Shown piece after piece: positions 36,913 through 50,300 of a stretch of 64,000 nt of DNA. The DNA is taken from the NCBI RefSeq assembly GCF_010183535.1, contig NC_071333.1:11406587-11470586 (forward strand), read 5' to 3'. The stretch's first letter is position 1. Each line of letters starts with the position of its first letter. The notes beneath the pieces are model-generated. The model was not told the origin of the DNA. It ran no database searches and worked only from the letters and a program-made list of their open reading frames with translations. Source of the DNA: Caenorhabditis remanei. Taxonomy: Eukaryota; Nematoda; Chromadorea; Rhabditida; Rhabditidae. Position numbers and translations under genes: made by a program.

Positions 36913-39900
36913 TTATTTCCATAAAGTCACAACTTTCTGCTTGCTTGAAGATAGGAGACCGTATCCAGTTGGGTTCCAGGATAAGGAGAAGATGGCGTTA
37001 CTGAAAAAAGACAGTGTTAAAATGTGGTATGAAAAAATGATTTCCGACTTTTTAGATAGTCCTGAAGGTTATATTTGTCTTGTCGTTTGTCATATTCTTC
37101 AGATACTACTTCAAAAAATGCAGATAACTCACTCAGAACTGCTAGACAGTCGTTTCTCCAGTTTCGTGCTTTCTTTATTCCAAATGAAGATTGATCCGTT
37201 TGAACTTCCAGCCGCTACATACTCATTTCCAGACGACAAAACAACTCTCGAAAGATCCGAACTTGTACGGTAGTTCTCAGCACTGAAATAATATATTTTT
37301 GAGATGGATCTAAAAGGCGTAGTAAAAATAGAATTAAACACATGATGAACTAGTTTTCGATCATTTATTTTATTAAACTTTGTGTAATAAGTCTCCCATT
37401 TAATAAGTTTTATTTTTGCCATATCGTTCACTTTCTTAGAAAAACTTTCACTTGTTTAGTGGTCAAATTGACGTGGAAATGTTTTTTTCTGGTGTCGTCA
37501 ATGATGTTTTCTCACGTGTTCTGATTGCTCACAGAAGATGTAAAAAGTGGTAAATTACACATTATTGTTGATTTAATAACTAGTACGGGTACCGAGGTGG
37601 GAATTACGTTTGTTTAAACAACATGCCTACGGTAGCCGACGTATTCACCATTTGCATTGAATATTGTATTTTTTTGAGAAAACATAACAACAGCTCTAAC
37701 ATAAGGCGTTTATAATTACTGTAGCATCCCTTCTCTTCGTTTCCCTGACAGAATGCATTGGTATTATAGGTAGTATACGAGTTACTGTACAAATTTTTCT
37801 TGCAAAATTCCCATAATTTTGAATTCATCACGTTCCGTTTTGTCTGTTTCTATGTGTAGAATAAGAAATAAAACAGTTCAAGTATCAGTTTTTTCATCCC
37901 CGGAGACTATAAAAATGATAAGGGGGTGGAGCCACTGTTCGGTTTTGGTTTTGGAGACCGACTCCGCCCATTTTGTTGGGTATAAAAGAGACGATTCGGA
38001 CAGAAATTATTACTTCCATTCCGACTCTGGCTGCGTACTTACTTTTCTTTTTTACTGGAAATTGATGGAATTGTGCTACTAGAAAAGATCAATACTCTTC
38101 TATTTCTTTATGAATTCTTACGGCATTCCTAAGAAACATCTAACGTTATCTCTAAGAATCTTAAGTTTTCGTACCATAGTGAGTGGGCTGAATAAACTAG
38201 AGATAGGTTTTCAAAATTTTCAAAGCGCGTTGGACTGTTTCTTCTAGCTTTCGATGAACAAAGTCAAAATAAAGTATTCATAGCTAGTTTTACTTCAGTC
38301 ACTTGTGGTCCAGAGAAGTTTAGCTCCGCATTCAAGTCATAAATCTCTCAGAAATAAACAAATCCATTAATTATAAGAGATACCTTTTCTCTTCCTTGGT
38401 GCCCTTTGTTCTTCTCATTTTACAACCACATGCCAGAACTCACAAGAAGTTCTGCGTCTCTCAGATTCACATCAGAGATTTCTTTGTATCCTACTTTTCT
38501 TCTTTCAAATTTCGCCTCCTAGTGCAACAAGGTTCGGTCAGTCTTCTTTGATTGGGCCTCCCCTCTTCACCCATCGTATCTCTCCTCTTATTACTGATAT
38601 ATTTTTCTTTGAAGTAATAGCACAGAAATAAGGTCATTGCGCAGACATGTGAGACGTATTTTATCAAATGCTGACCTCGACCACTTTACACTTTTTTATT
38701 TCTTACCTGTAGCAGTGAACTGTCTGAAACGTGCGCAAATCAATCATAGTGATTGTGTCGTCTCGGGTTGAAATCAGAAGTTCACATCCGCTCATAGTGA
38801 CATCCAAAGAAGTTATTCTACCTCCCATCTCCACAGTTTTTACTGGATCTGTTGATCTACCATCGTAGAATCGAAGTTTCTTGTCGAAATGACCACTAGC
38901 AAACAGAGATGGACTCCCTCCCATGTTAGTAGCAACATCCAAAATCTTAGAGGCCGGGAACAGTGATCGACTACCTGTAATTCACAAATATGAAACAGAA
39001 AAAACTGAATCTCCTCACATCTTTGGTTCTGAAGATCCCAAATTTTGATAACTCTATCCGCACTCCCTGATACGGCAGAATGTGACTGGTAGAACTTGAT
39101 GCATGTGACTTGATCAGCGTGTCCAGACAGCGTACTCTGTAAAAAAAATATTGTAGTTGTTCATTTTAACATTATTCTCTCAGTAGGGTTTATCAATTTT
39201 CTGCGTCTCTATCTCTCTGTGTAATACTTTGTTCAGTTGAAACAAATGATAAAAGAAGATATTGAGTCAGAGCTTGTCAACTACCTCGAAATGCTCTGTG
39301 ATCGTTCGTTTATCCTGCTTGTTGCAAATCAATTCAATCAGTTTATGTTTATATTCCCTTTCATAACAATTTTCTCTGCAGCAACTGAACGATTAAACAA
39401 ATAAATGATTCAGTGGTTACAACGGAATAGAACTTCCACCTTATCATAGAAGCTCTCCCACCACTCTGTGTGCTGCCAATATCGCATTACTCACCATTAA
39501 ACGTGATGTGTCAAGATTCCAAATTCTAACATTCTTGTCGTTTGAAGACGCAATCAGAAACTTTCTATCACGATCGTAGTCAATTCTTGTTAGGGCTGCA
39601 TTGCTTCCAGCAAGAGAATCGCTGTAAAAAAACATCTTTAGTTTACAAAGTTCTGGCTGAATTTCTTACATTCTTGTTTGTCCTCCATGCCCATCAGTCT
39701 TCCAAATCTTAATTTTCCTATCCGATCCTCCAGTAGCGAACGTTTCCCCATCCAGCCAATGTACATCGTTTACTTCTCCCTCGTCGCACTCCTGAATACT
39801 TTTTCATTTTAACAATAAGTTTTCAGATAATCTCACAAAGTTGAACTCGGCCCTCGACGGAAGACTATCGCCAAGAAGTAAGTCCCCGCTAGCATTCGTT

Positions 39901-40791
39901 TCTGGCATTCTTTTCAACATGGCTTCTCTGAAAAATGAAATATTTTTTGCTTTACTACTGAATACTCACAATTTAAAATCTTTCTCCGTCACATCTTGTA
40001 CCACATTAGTTATCATTTCCTGAACTCGCGAATGCCGTCTTCTGAAAGTATTAAATCATGTTTAGAAGTTCTGTTTCTACCAACTGTTCTTCCTGTGCGA
40101 CCTCTGCGTTCAGCAAATCAATTCTTGTCTCATTCAGTTCTCGAATCTTATTCAAAAAATGAATCCGATCGTTTTCCATTTCCTGTATTTGTTTTGTTAG
40201 CATAGTTACCGTAGTCTGAAATTTATTATTACATTTTGGCTCTCTTGATGTGAAAACCAACATTAGTAGCTATCCGTTCGTCGTTCAATTGCTCATTGTC
40301 AATTCTTATTTTGTGAAGTTCCACTTCTATACGTGCATATCTTCCTGAGAGTTGGCTCGACGTGGCTTCTAGTTTTATTTTTCTGAAAATAGTAATTTTC
40401 TGAGTATTTTGATTTATTTCAGTGTTTTAAGAGACAAAATCTTACTCCGCCATCAATTCACTGGTTTTCCTCTCGTACTCAGTGATTGCATGATTTGCGT
40501 TGATAAGTCGTTGATCATTTTGGCACTTCGATCGATATAATTCCGCCATTTCATCTTTTACTCGTTGTAATTCTTCGTTTTCTTTGGAGTAACCACCCGT
40601 ATGCGTCGTTCCATATTTATGTTTCCTCTCTAATGCTTCGCCTAACTTTGAGTCTGTAATCAAGGTATTAGTAACTGATAGTTATACAGAAATTTCAACT
40701 TACAATTGTTGTAGATGGCTGCAATATGTTTATTTTTTTGTTTCACTTCTTCTAGTCGTTGAACTATCAGTTTTTTATAAGATTCAGCCAT
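36913..40791 (-). CDS. atg-16.1: Autophagy protein ATG16 (coiled coil plus WD40)
   Basis: Twelve exons on the minus strand: 40791-40704, 40653-40446, 40382-40262, 40215-40085, 40041-39970, 39927-39837, 39791-39670, 39621-39495, 39136-39019, 38974-38707, 37282-37133, 37000-36913; 527 aa. The N-terminal helix ([20 protein letters not shown]) corresponds to the ATG5-binding segment. A coiled coil follows to about residue 230. Then come seven WD40 repeats forming one propeller, with [26 protein letters not shown] and a final [16 protein letters not shown]16 joins ATG12-ATG5 and directs LC3/GABARAP lipidation on the phagophore. Intron 10 (37283-38706, 1.4 kb) holds no recognised gene. The donor of exon 4 (CA|GTTGGT) is weak, but only that phase keeps the frame open. 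C. elegans has two ATG16 genes; atg-16.1 is chosen because it is the one beside aps-2 and ncr-1. Confidence 0.9.
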
Positions 40792-41379
40792 AAGATCTGT
40801 AATAAAAAAATTGGCTATTTTTTCACTGCAAAATTTTATTATGAAATTTTTGCCGATAAGTGAAAACTAGCAAAATATAAGTGAGTGAACAAAACGTGAC
40901 CAGTTATATCACATTTCGGTAGAGCGCGTTTACACCCAGCAGTGCGCGTTCGCCTTCCTCCTCATAATGTTGGGTTGTGCGCATCGATTGGCTGTCTCAG
41001 AAAGAAGGGGAATGAAGATTGAGCAAGTGACGACTGTCTCATTAGATAAGATGGGAGTATAATAGTAGGAGAGGACAGACTACACACACATACCATACCA
41101 CATGATGTTCCAAGGTTGTCCTATGTGAACGAACTTTGTGGAGAATGCATTTTCGCTCATATTATTTGAAACTTAATTTGCACTTATTTAATATTTTTGT
41201 GAAGAGGCTCGACTCACTGTTAGAGTCAAAACGCGATTATCGGTAACTCCAGATGGAAGACATGGAATAACTGGAATTTTCACATTGAACTGAGCAACAG
41301 CATTTTGGCAGTCGAAACAGTAGTTCTTCGTTGTGTCTCTCAGATACTGACAATTCCTGAAGACCTGTGTGTACATCAA
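40792..41379. other. Upstream region of atg-16.1
   Basis: TATTACAG just upstream of the atg-16.1 ATG (near 40800) is a candidate trans-splice acceptor. A GC-richer patch at 40915-41010 may be promoter DNA. No gene is seen. Confidence 0.45.
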
Positions 41380-41835
41380 ATCTATATGAGATTTGAACTG
41401 CTTTGCATCCACTGCGAGCACATTTATTTCAACAAGAACACCTCAGGGGTCGCAAGTTCGGAAATGTTCCAAATTGCTATCAGGCTTTAAAGTATGGTTT
41501 GATTAGGCAGATCCCAAATTTTTGTTTTGTGCTAGTCACTTGTCTCTAAGAAAACCCGTCTCACAGTTTCACCCCTGTGGTTGAGCCTTGTTAAAGCCCG
41601 AAAATGACTTCCAAAACCAGGAGTGATAACTGTTTTTCTCAGAGATGTGATGAGCACAAAAAAATTTGGGATATGCCTAATCAAGTTGTCCCTGATGCCT
41701 GGTAGCAATTTTAAACGATTCCAAACTAGCGGCCCCCTGAGGTTCCCCTTTCAGACTGTTTCTTTGGTGTTCTACTTGCTGCCAAAAAAACACATGTGCA
41801 CTATTTTTTAAAGAGATGCAAATTCGCATATGTTT
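41380..41835. repeat. Degenerate palindromic repeat
   Basis: TGATTAGGCAGATCCCAAAT at about 41500-41519 and its near reverse complement (ATTTGGGATATGCCTAATCA, about 41666-41685) are inner marks of two inverted arms. The similarity continues outward through CCTCAGGGGTCGCAAGTT versus CCTCAGGGGGCCGCTAGTTT. The arms have many substitutions and indels, so this is an old foldback/MITE-like element. Outer borders are approximate and I see no clear target duplication. Confidence 0.65.
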
Positions 41836-43983
41836 GGACCGTTTTCGCTTTGATACCCTGCCACCATATGGTCGCAGTCTTTTGAGTTCCTGCCTTTTTT
41901 GAATATTTTTTTGAGTTTCTTTTAGCTTTACAAAACATTCAGATGGTTTTTCTCAAAAGGGCTCGTTCGCATAGGTCCACCTTGCAATATCGTGATACCA
42001 TAAATTCGTAGGCGTTGATTAACACCACAAATAGCCACTGACTACTCTTGTTTTGAATACGAAACGTGTCATTCCTAGCTACAAATGTATTTTGTATGAG
42101 TATTGAAATTGTTCCCCAGTTTAGAGTCTTAATACTGAACACAATTCAGTCCCACAACCCGTGAAAAGCTTGTGCATTATCTCTATTCTGCTCAGATGTC
42201 TCTAGGGTGAGCATAATATTCGTGCTGATAATAATATGTTACTCCTCGAACACGAATTCGAATCGGCTCAGTCTCCTCCCAACAATAGTAGTACGTTTCA
42301 AAAGATCATTTTCATTCTGCCTCCTCCTATCGAAACAGGGATTTAAAGGTTGTCGGCTATGTTCATCGAGTCCCCTCGCAACCTTTCTACTGCCCTCATT
42401 TCCATATTGAGCAAGGTGATCTTCTGAACATACCCGATGTTGGGAATAGAGAAACTGAGCAGATGGTGTGGGCGTGGGGATTTCTTTTATTTTGGACGTC
42501 AGGATTTTCCCAGCCTGTTTCACATTTTCCCTCTCTTGCAACGAAACTCTTATGATTTTAGTCACCTTAGTAACACTCTGAACATGGTGTGAACTGAATT
42601 CTCTGACGAGTATTTGTGCTATTTCTGTCCTTATCGCATTGCGAATGCGCATTTCTGACAAATACGGAATGGAACGTCCCTAATGAGAATGTCCGAGCAA
42701 CGTTTCCATTCATAGCAACGTCTAATTAGTTGTTGCCGACGGGTTTGTTTAGAATTCAACAATTTTCTTGACCTATTACCACCTGTGCGCATCTCAGATT
42801 CATCCACGATATGCCTTATTATCCTTACATCATTAGCTCTCTAATTAGTCCTTGGACACACTTCGCGACATATCTACAAATCAAACGTACTACTATTTTT
42901 TGATGAGTATCAGAGTGCCCAACGTCACATACGTTGAGTCTGGCGGCTTGTCGCATTATGGTAGTTGTTAGGAACAATTGTTCCTTCAGTTTTTTTCTTA
43001 TTTTGTCTGCAACATTTTATAATCATATATCTCCTATGATATGCAACCACTTGTACATGTCACAAAGACTTGAGATCAGCGCCACGGGGTGCCACTGGTA
43101 TCCTGTGGCGCACCTTCCTTTCATAAACAGCCGGAGATTTCGTTCTTCTGATAACACAATTATAGTGAGTGTGCCTTTATGAAAAGATATATATGTTGGG
43201 CTTGTTTCCATATTCCAAGTCTACATAATCATTACATGTTTTTATAAATCTTTCACTATTGCACATTATTCCTCTTTTATCCATTTTCCTAATTGAAGCA
43301 TGCTTTCTCCTTCATCTCAAGTTTGTTGTGTATCGTACGTTATTCAAGATAGAATAATTTATTTAACCTACAAAAGAAAGATTATGATCTCTTTTCCCAC
43401 TTTTCCTTTTTCTCACTGACTCCTTTCTCCTGCGATTTTATCTTGTGAAGGATCATTATTTTCGCGGTTGGATAGAAATGAAATCCCAGGTTCTCAAATT
43501 GGAACTGCCTTTGCAAATGACCTTCTTAGGACTCAAAATCATTCAACCACAAATCCCTTCTAATATGTCAAATTTAATTAGAATTTCAAGTCTTCAACCC
43601 TTAGCAACAAAACCTTTTTTAATCCGTATTGGGATTAAACTCAGTATGCTTGCCTTTTCTCTCTTCAAATCCGATTATATTCACGGAAATTGTTCTCGAA
43701 CAGCTGAATGAAACGAGCGAACTCCAAGCTGAGCAGGCTCTCACCTTAAGCTTTTAATATCAGTTTCCAACTTAATCCTTCTCTCACAGAGTCTAAACGG
43801 AAACATTTGAAACTAGTAGGAGGTGTCTAGTGGGAGGAGTCGGAGTGGAGAAGTAGCTGTTTGATATTTAGTTCTCAAGTTCCTTTATACAACTGAACAT
43901 TCATTCCTTTCTGCGTTGCATAACCTTTCTTATTTAAATCTGCAAATTTTACCAAAACATTAGTTATATGATTTCAGCTTGTG
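41836..43983. other. Intergenic region upstream of the Argonaute
   Basis: No gene could be supported. A 140-codon minus-strand frame at 42239-42661 is the best open frame but has no recognised domain or clear splice partner. TTTCAG at 43972-43977 lies six bases before the Argonaute ATG and is a candidate SL1 acceptor. Confidence 0.45.
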
Positions 43984-46900
43984 ATGGACGCTTTGTCGAA
44001 ACAACTTGGAGAATGTGGTGTTGGAGCGGAGACCAAGAAGAAACTTGGTCTCATTGCTCTTGCTCCGAAGCTTGAGTCGAACAAGAATGGAACAACTACA
44101 ACCGTTGATTCGAACTTGAGAAAACTCAGTAAGTTTTTGAACCGCTAATACGCTTTATATTATATTGATTTCGTTATCATTCCAACCTTTTCAAATTCCA
44201 GATATCTCTCCCAACCAACCCATCTACAAATACGATGTGAAGATTGCGTGTTTCTACACCAACGCTCAGGGAAATGAGGTTGAGATTGAATTCTCAAAAT
44301 CTCCGAAGAAGGACAGCCAACATGACCGTGATAAGATGAAGTGCCAGAAGTTCTACGAGATGGCCGTCAATAAGACTCCTGCTTTGCAGAAGGCTGGCGG
44401 CAAGTTCTTCTATGACCGTCAAGCATCGCTCTACTCCACGACCAAGTTGGCCGCTAAGGTAATAGGCATCTTGACTTCCGATTTCATACTTGGTTTTAGG
44501 ACAATATCAAGCTGGAGTTTTCCAAAGAAGCTTCGAAAGCACCTAACTTTGTCCGTGCTGTGTTCGAGTTGAAGGCTGTGGCTGAAAGCTATCAAGCCAC
44601 TTCGAATGGAATTCGAAGCACCGTTCACCCGGCTCCGGCTCTGGCGGACAAGACTCTCGTAGAGGCTATCAGCATCTTCCTCAGTGGACCAGCATATTCG
44701 AAGTACGTTCACAACAAACTGCACTAACACTATACTGTCTTTTTCAGCAAGAATGTCATCACCATTGGAAACTGTGTCCATTACCTGCTCGATACTTCGG
44801 GAATCAAGTAACCTTGGTTTTATCCAGAAGACAATTTAATATCAAGTTTTTCAGTGTCAAGATGATTTCTTATGATCAAGGATTCCGTTACTCTGCCCTG
44901 GGAGCTTCTAAAGGTGTCAAAAGTCTCCAGGGAACAAACAAAGATCCCAGTCTTTATATGGTCACCGAAAGTGAGTTGCAGTACTAACATAACTAATCTC
45001 ATCTATTAATTTCAGTGAAGTCCACACTTTTCCATCCGGACGACATGTCGATTGTGGATTTGATGCAATCGTACCCTGGTTTCACACCGAACTTCAATGT
45101 TCACTCACCAGCAGGAGCACATATTGCCAAGGCAATCATCGGTAAGAACCAGAATGATTGTTCAAAATTATACATCCCGTAAATTTTTTTCAGGGTTGGA
45201 AGTTTACTGTGACTACGGAAAAAACCAGAACAATATGGAAGAAGCGCTGATTGTGAAGATCATTGCATTCGACTCGAGCTCAAGAGACGTCGTCTTCGAT
45301 TGTGATGGTGTTGATGTTTCCGTTCAACAATATTTCAAGAATAAATACAACATCACTCTGAAATATCCGGATCTTCCAACCGCTGTTGCTAAAGGAAAGA
45401 AGGGAGGAAAAATTCACCTTCCAGTGGAACTCCTCAAGAGTTGTCCAAGTCAAAAAGTGACCAACAACCAGATGATTGGCAATGAGCAGGCAGATATGAT
45501 TAAGGTAAATATTCAAAACTGTACATATAAATTTTGTAAGATTTCAGCTATCTGCTGCACCACCACATCAAAGAAAGCCAACGACGGATGCGGTTGCGAA
45601 GGCAGTTGGCATTGCAGCTGACAAGGTCTATGGATTCATTGAGGTGGAAGCATCCCAAAAAGTTCAAGGAATTATTCTTCCCAAACCAAAAATTGCGTTT
45701 GCTGGTAACAAGTTTGTCGCTTTTGGTCAAAATGCGAAGTGTCCTACTGACTTTTCTAAAGCCGGTCATTTCTATGAGGCAAAGGAGCTCAAAAACTGGG
45801 AAATGTGTTATTTCCAAAATGACGAGATCCAGTGAGTTCAATTTTCCTGTAAAAACATACATGGGTCAAGAAAATGAATTTTTCAGGGGTCTTTCTGACC
45901 AGTTGGTTGCCGAGATGAGCAACAACGGAATGAGAGTTGCAAAGCCAACAATCAGCTACATTGTGAAGAATGACCTTGAGGTATTTCGCTGTAATTTAAT
46001 ATAAAAGATGAATAATTTTATATTTCAGGCTGTCTTCAAGAAAGCAAAACAAGCTGGTAGACAACTCATATTCTTCGTCATTCGCACACGATACAACATT
46101 CATCAAGCAATCAAATCCTTCGAGCAGAAGTACGATATCTTGACTCAAGAGATTCACTTTGAAACTGGCGAGAAATTCTTCCGCCAGGCTCAAACTCGCC
46201 AGAATATTGTCAACAAGGTAATGCTTCTTTGAGTATGCAGAAAGAATGATTTGAGTTCTTTCAGACTAACATGAAACTTGGAGGACTGAACTACCTGATT
46301 GGCAGCAACTACTTGAACAACCCAAGAGTTTTGATTATTGGATTTGAGACTTCACAAACTGGTGGTGACGTATGTTTTTAGCCTGCAAACACCGTATGTG
46401 ATAGAAATTGTTTAGATTGTCACCGTTGGCTACGCTGCCAACATGATGGATCATTACCAGAAATTCGCCGGTGGATACATTTACACCGCCCGCAGTCGTG
46501 ATGTGAGTTGATGTGTGTTTGCGATGGAGAGATGAAAATTGATTGCAGATCTACGGTCCAATCATCAAGGATACTCTCGTCGGTATCTTCAACAACTTCA
46601 AAAAATTCAAGAACAGAGGAGCTCCAGAAGAACTGATCATCTACTTCAATGGTGTCACTGAGGGACAGTATGGAATGGTAAGCAATCAATATTTCTGAAG
46701 CAATGATAAAACCGTTTTTTACAGATCAACGAGGAGTATACTCAGCAGGTGAAGAATGCTTGCTCTACCATGAATGAGGCATTCAGACCAAAAATAACCA
46801 TAATTGCAACATCGAAAACTCATAATGAGAGACTTTACAAGTCCGAACAGGTAAATAGCTCGATTTGTCACTGACTTAAATTCTAAATTTAGGGACGTAT

Positions 46901-47383
46901 TTCGAACCTGGAACCTGGTACCGTTGTGGACCATACCATTGTCTCTCCAGTCTACAGTGAGTTCTACTTGGCATCTTCCGTCGCTCGCCAGGGAACCACC
47001 AAAGCTGCCAAATTCACTCTCATCTACGCCAGTGCACCTGGCAAGTCAATGGAGAGAATTGAGGTACCATCATTTGAATAGAGTGCGTTATACTTATAAA
47101 CAATTTTCAGACTCTCACCAACGATTTGTGTTACGATCACCAAATCGTGTTCCACCCAGTGGGATTGCCAGTCCCACTATTCATTGCTGGAAGATACAGT
47201 CAACGCGGAGCGATGGTACTCGGACACAATGGGTGAGTTGATTCAGAAAAGTTAGCAAGAAAAATATTCAAAACTCTTATTTTCAGACCATCCATCACTA
47301 ACAAAGAGGTGGATTTGGTTTTGACCAACCAGCGTCTCGGATACTCCGACAAGAACTTGTTCGGAAGCAGATACAATGCTTAA
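43984..47383 (+). CDS. Worm-clade (WAGO-type) Argonaute, slicer-dead
   Basis: Seventeen exons: 43984-44128, 44202-44458, 44500-44702, 44748-44807, 44855-44970, 45016-45141, 45194-45504, 45548-45831, 45887-45980, 46029-46217, 46265-46369, 46416-46502, 46549-46677, 46725-46850, 46893-47063, 47111-47232, 47287-47383; 873 aa. It has an N-terminal domain, PAZ (about 270-395, with the typical GGKIHLPVELLKSC exit), MID and PIWI (about 540-850). The catalytic residues are replaced: Glu623 in GFETSQ for the first Asp, Asn693 in FNGVTEGQYG for the second, Gly828 in LFIAGRYSQRG for the His. WAGO proteins bind 22G secondary siRNAs made by RNA-dependent RNA polymerase and silence transcripts without cleaving them. 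There is no poly-basic nuclear signal at the N-terminus. Codon choice favours C-ending codons, as in well-expressed worm genes. I cannot assign an orthologue. Confidence 0.93.
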
Positions 47384-50300
47384 GCTTGCTTCTGTCTCTC
47401 AACAATCAAAAACTCATCTGCCTCACGTCTCCTATACTTCAACATCCAAACTTTCACTCTATTTCAACTCCTTTCTAATTCAATTTCAGTTAACCACAAA
47501 TTCTTCCTTTTCCCTCACCGTAGTATCAATCTCCCTGATTCTATCATTTTTTCAACGTGCAATAATTTGATTGCGAAATTTCTCTTCTCAATATTCCCAC
47601 TTATGACTAAAAACCTTCCATGATTTTTCAAATCTCTCCGACTTCTTCACCCTCAATTTATCAAACTGTGAAATACATTCTTATCATCGATTCTCATAAT
47701 TTAAATTTTATTTTAATAATGGAATAAAGCAGTGGAAGAAAAAAGTTGTTCTGTTCAGGGTGAGAATGAGTGAACGAAAAAATTGAAAGACCAATGGTGT
47801 ACCAACACAGTTTTTTAAGGTTCAATTATATGTACGCACATTACTATAGTCAATTGAGAACGACTTTCGGTAAATGTTTTTATATACTAAGGTAGGTATG
47901 CCATGTGGAACGGACAAGTGACATGAAAGAAATGTGGGAACATCTTCAGACCTTCGAACCACTTTTTTTCTGTGAAGAAAAAAACATTTGAATTCAAACA
48001 ATTATTCCTATGGTGTGACAGACATCTTCTTGTGTCAACTTGATTTCAGAGAAAAAGTACACTGACAATGCAAACATTCAGATGTCTTTTTCTTGAGCTG
48101 TACGTAAACACTCTTGTAACGAATTCTGAGCGTGTCTGTCTGCATGTTTCCTCTTCTCAAACCCAGGTTTTCTCTCGTTGGCAACATTGCTTTTAATGTG
48201 ATTTGCTTTTTATTTCATTCGTTTCGTCTTCCTCCTTCTCATCCATTGTGCCTCAACTTTTAGGTTCACTCGACACTTGTCACTTTCTATTTTATCACTA
48301 CCACATGGATTTTACTAGTTTATGATTAGCTCCAACTTGCTTAATCAGCTGACATTAGAATGGTGTGTGGACTCCTTTTCAGTTGCAGATCTTTCAGTGC
48401 AAATCGGTTTTCAGTTTAATGTTAGCCTATTTTATGGGATGAAAGAATGTCAGGTGCAGTTATAACTGACTCTGCTTTTTAATTGTATGTTTCAATTTAT
48501 CCGAAAAATGCAAAGTATTTTAAACGTGACGCAGAGTTAAGTGCACCGGCATCAGACGTTCTGAAAAAAGTAGAGGAAATTCCACGCAATCGAACTTAGA
48601 AAATTTTTGTCAAAAACCTATTCACTACGTTGTACTGTTTCAAAAAAAAACACAAAATTAACTCTTTCTATAAACATCTAAATAGATTTTTTGCATAAAG
48701 TGAAACGCGAGTCTCGATACATAATAGCCACCTTATTATGACCTTTTCAGATCTTACATTACCAGATTGGAAGCCGCCTGATTTCGCTGCCTACTCTTTT
48801 TACGTATACACAATTCAAGCTATTCTAAACCAACAGAAAACTTTTCCAATAAGTTGGTTTGTATGTCAATGCAAAACTGAAAATACGAAAAACTAGATCT
48901 TAAATCAAAATCATATTACTTCTGTAGACATTCCGCTGGAAAAATAAATACTTGTTAGTGTTTTAAATATTAGAAAAAAATTTTTTTCTGGTTTTGAAGT
49001 GCCGCGGGGTTCGATCAGTGTTTTTGATAAATTCCACCTTTTTTTTCAAAATTTGAGTTTTTTCGAAACTAGTGCAACACAAAACATGGTATTTTCAAAA
49101 AACCTTTACTTTTGTATGTGTGTTAATTTGAAACTATAATTAGCCAAAAAGAGTGGGATCAACTTGTAATCATCCCATTTCTGAAAATTATTTTCTGAAC
49201 TTGTTAATAAAATAAATTTTATTGGACTTATAACACAACAACATGGCTACTGGCCATGTTCTATCCCTACAATTGAAGTGTTTTCGGTTATTTCATGAAC
49301 CGCTTAGGTTTATTACTGGATTTGCTGTGTATTGCTCGTCTCTCACTTCCACATGCCAATTCTAAACAGATCCTTGCAGTCCTTTTCTCCTTTTCCATAC
49401 AAACTTTGGCCGATTGACTCGACATCTGGTTTATGTTTATTTTCAATCAGACCCTTCTTCATCTCATTTTAAACTTGTGGCTCAAGTCGCTCAACCATCT
49501 TGATTGTCGACTCAATCAAGATTTGTTTTACATTCTGATCTTCTATTCTAAAGTCAAGTGCATTTATCTCAATTACGTTTTCAAATAGAAAAAAAGGATT
49601 TAGCTCCATGTCATACCAAATACATTTTTCAAATTTGGTTCAATTTCCTTTTGTTATTGCTTGTTTTTTGGCTCCTGGCTTTCAGTTTTGTCTCATGTCT
49701 TTTGGTGTTCATTTCTTGTTCCGACTAGACGTTTTTTTTGGACAACAGGCCATATTAAATTCTTTCGAGGAAAATATTGAAAAGGTTTTTATAATGAGAA
49801 TATTAGATCATGTTCGATTTTTCACAATAGGTGTCTATGCTCATTATAACATTGTTTTAAACATGACCCTCAAAATTTTTCTGAAAGAATTTATGCTAGA
49901 AAGAATCATGGCAACTCAAAAATGTTCGTTAAAAATAATTAGTCTCAGGTCATTAATCATTGCCTTATTTCTAAGAATCTCAAAATTTCATAGACAGATG
50001 ATAACCAGTTTCCGTTAGAAAATCCATGTCTAATTAAACTGAAGCTGAAAATTTAATTGCTTTTTTCCGGAACTTGACATCATCAATACAGTGTATTGCG
50101 ACACTGAAAAAGAAAAAAAACATGAGAAAAACACATAAATCAAAAATTTGATTTCTTCCAACGTCAACGGGAAAGAAGGGCCCTTACAATTGAATCTTCG
50201 GATTGTTTCATTGCGAACCTCTTATCCAAATTCATTTCTCACCCCCGAGTGCACCCGAGAGAAGAGGTTTTCCCATGTTTGGTCTAATATAGGGAGGCTT

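Noticed and set aside
36941..37273. 110-codon plus-strand frame
   Set aside because: Antisense shadow of the last two atg-16.1 exons and their intron.
37283..38706. A nested gene in the 1.4-kb atg-16.1 intron
   Set aside because: Frames at 37604-37831 (-) and 37819-38082 (+) are short and unsupported; nothing like a tRNA or small RNA seen.
49608..50018. 136-codon hydrophobic frame on the plus strand
   Set aside because: Phe/Leu/Ile-rich because the DNA is T-rich; no helix pattern of a receptor, no start context, no splice partners.
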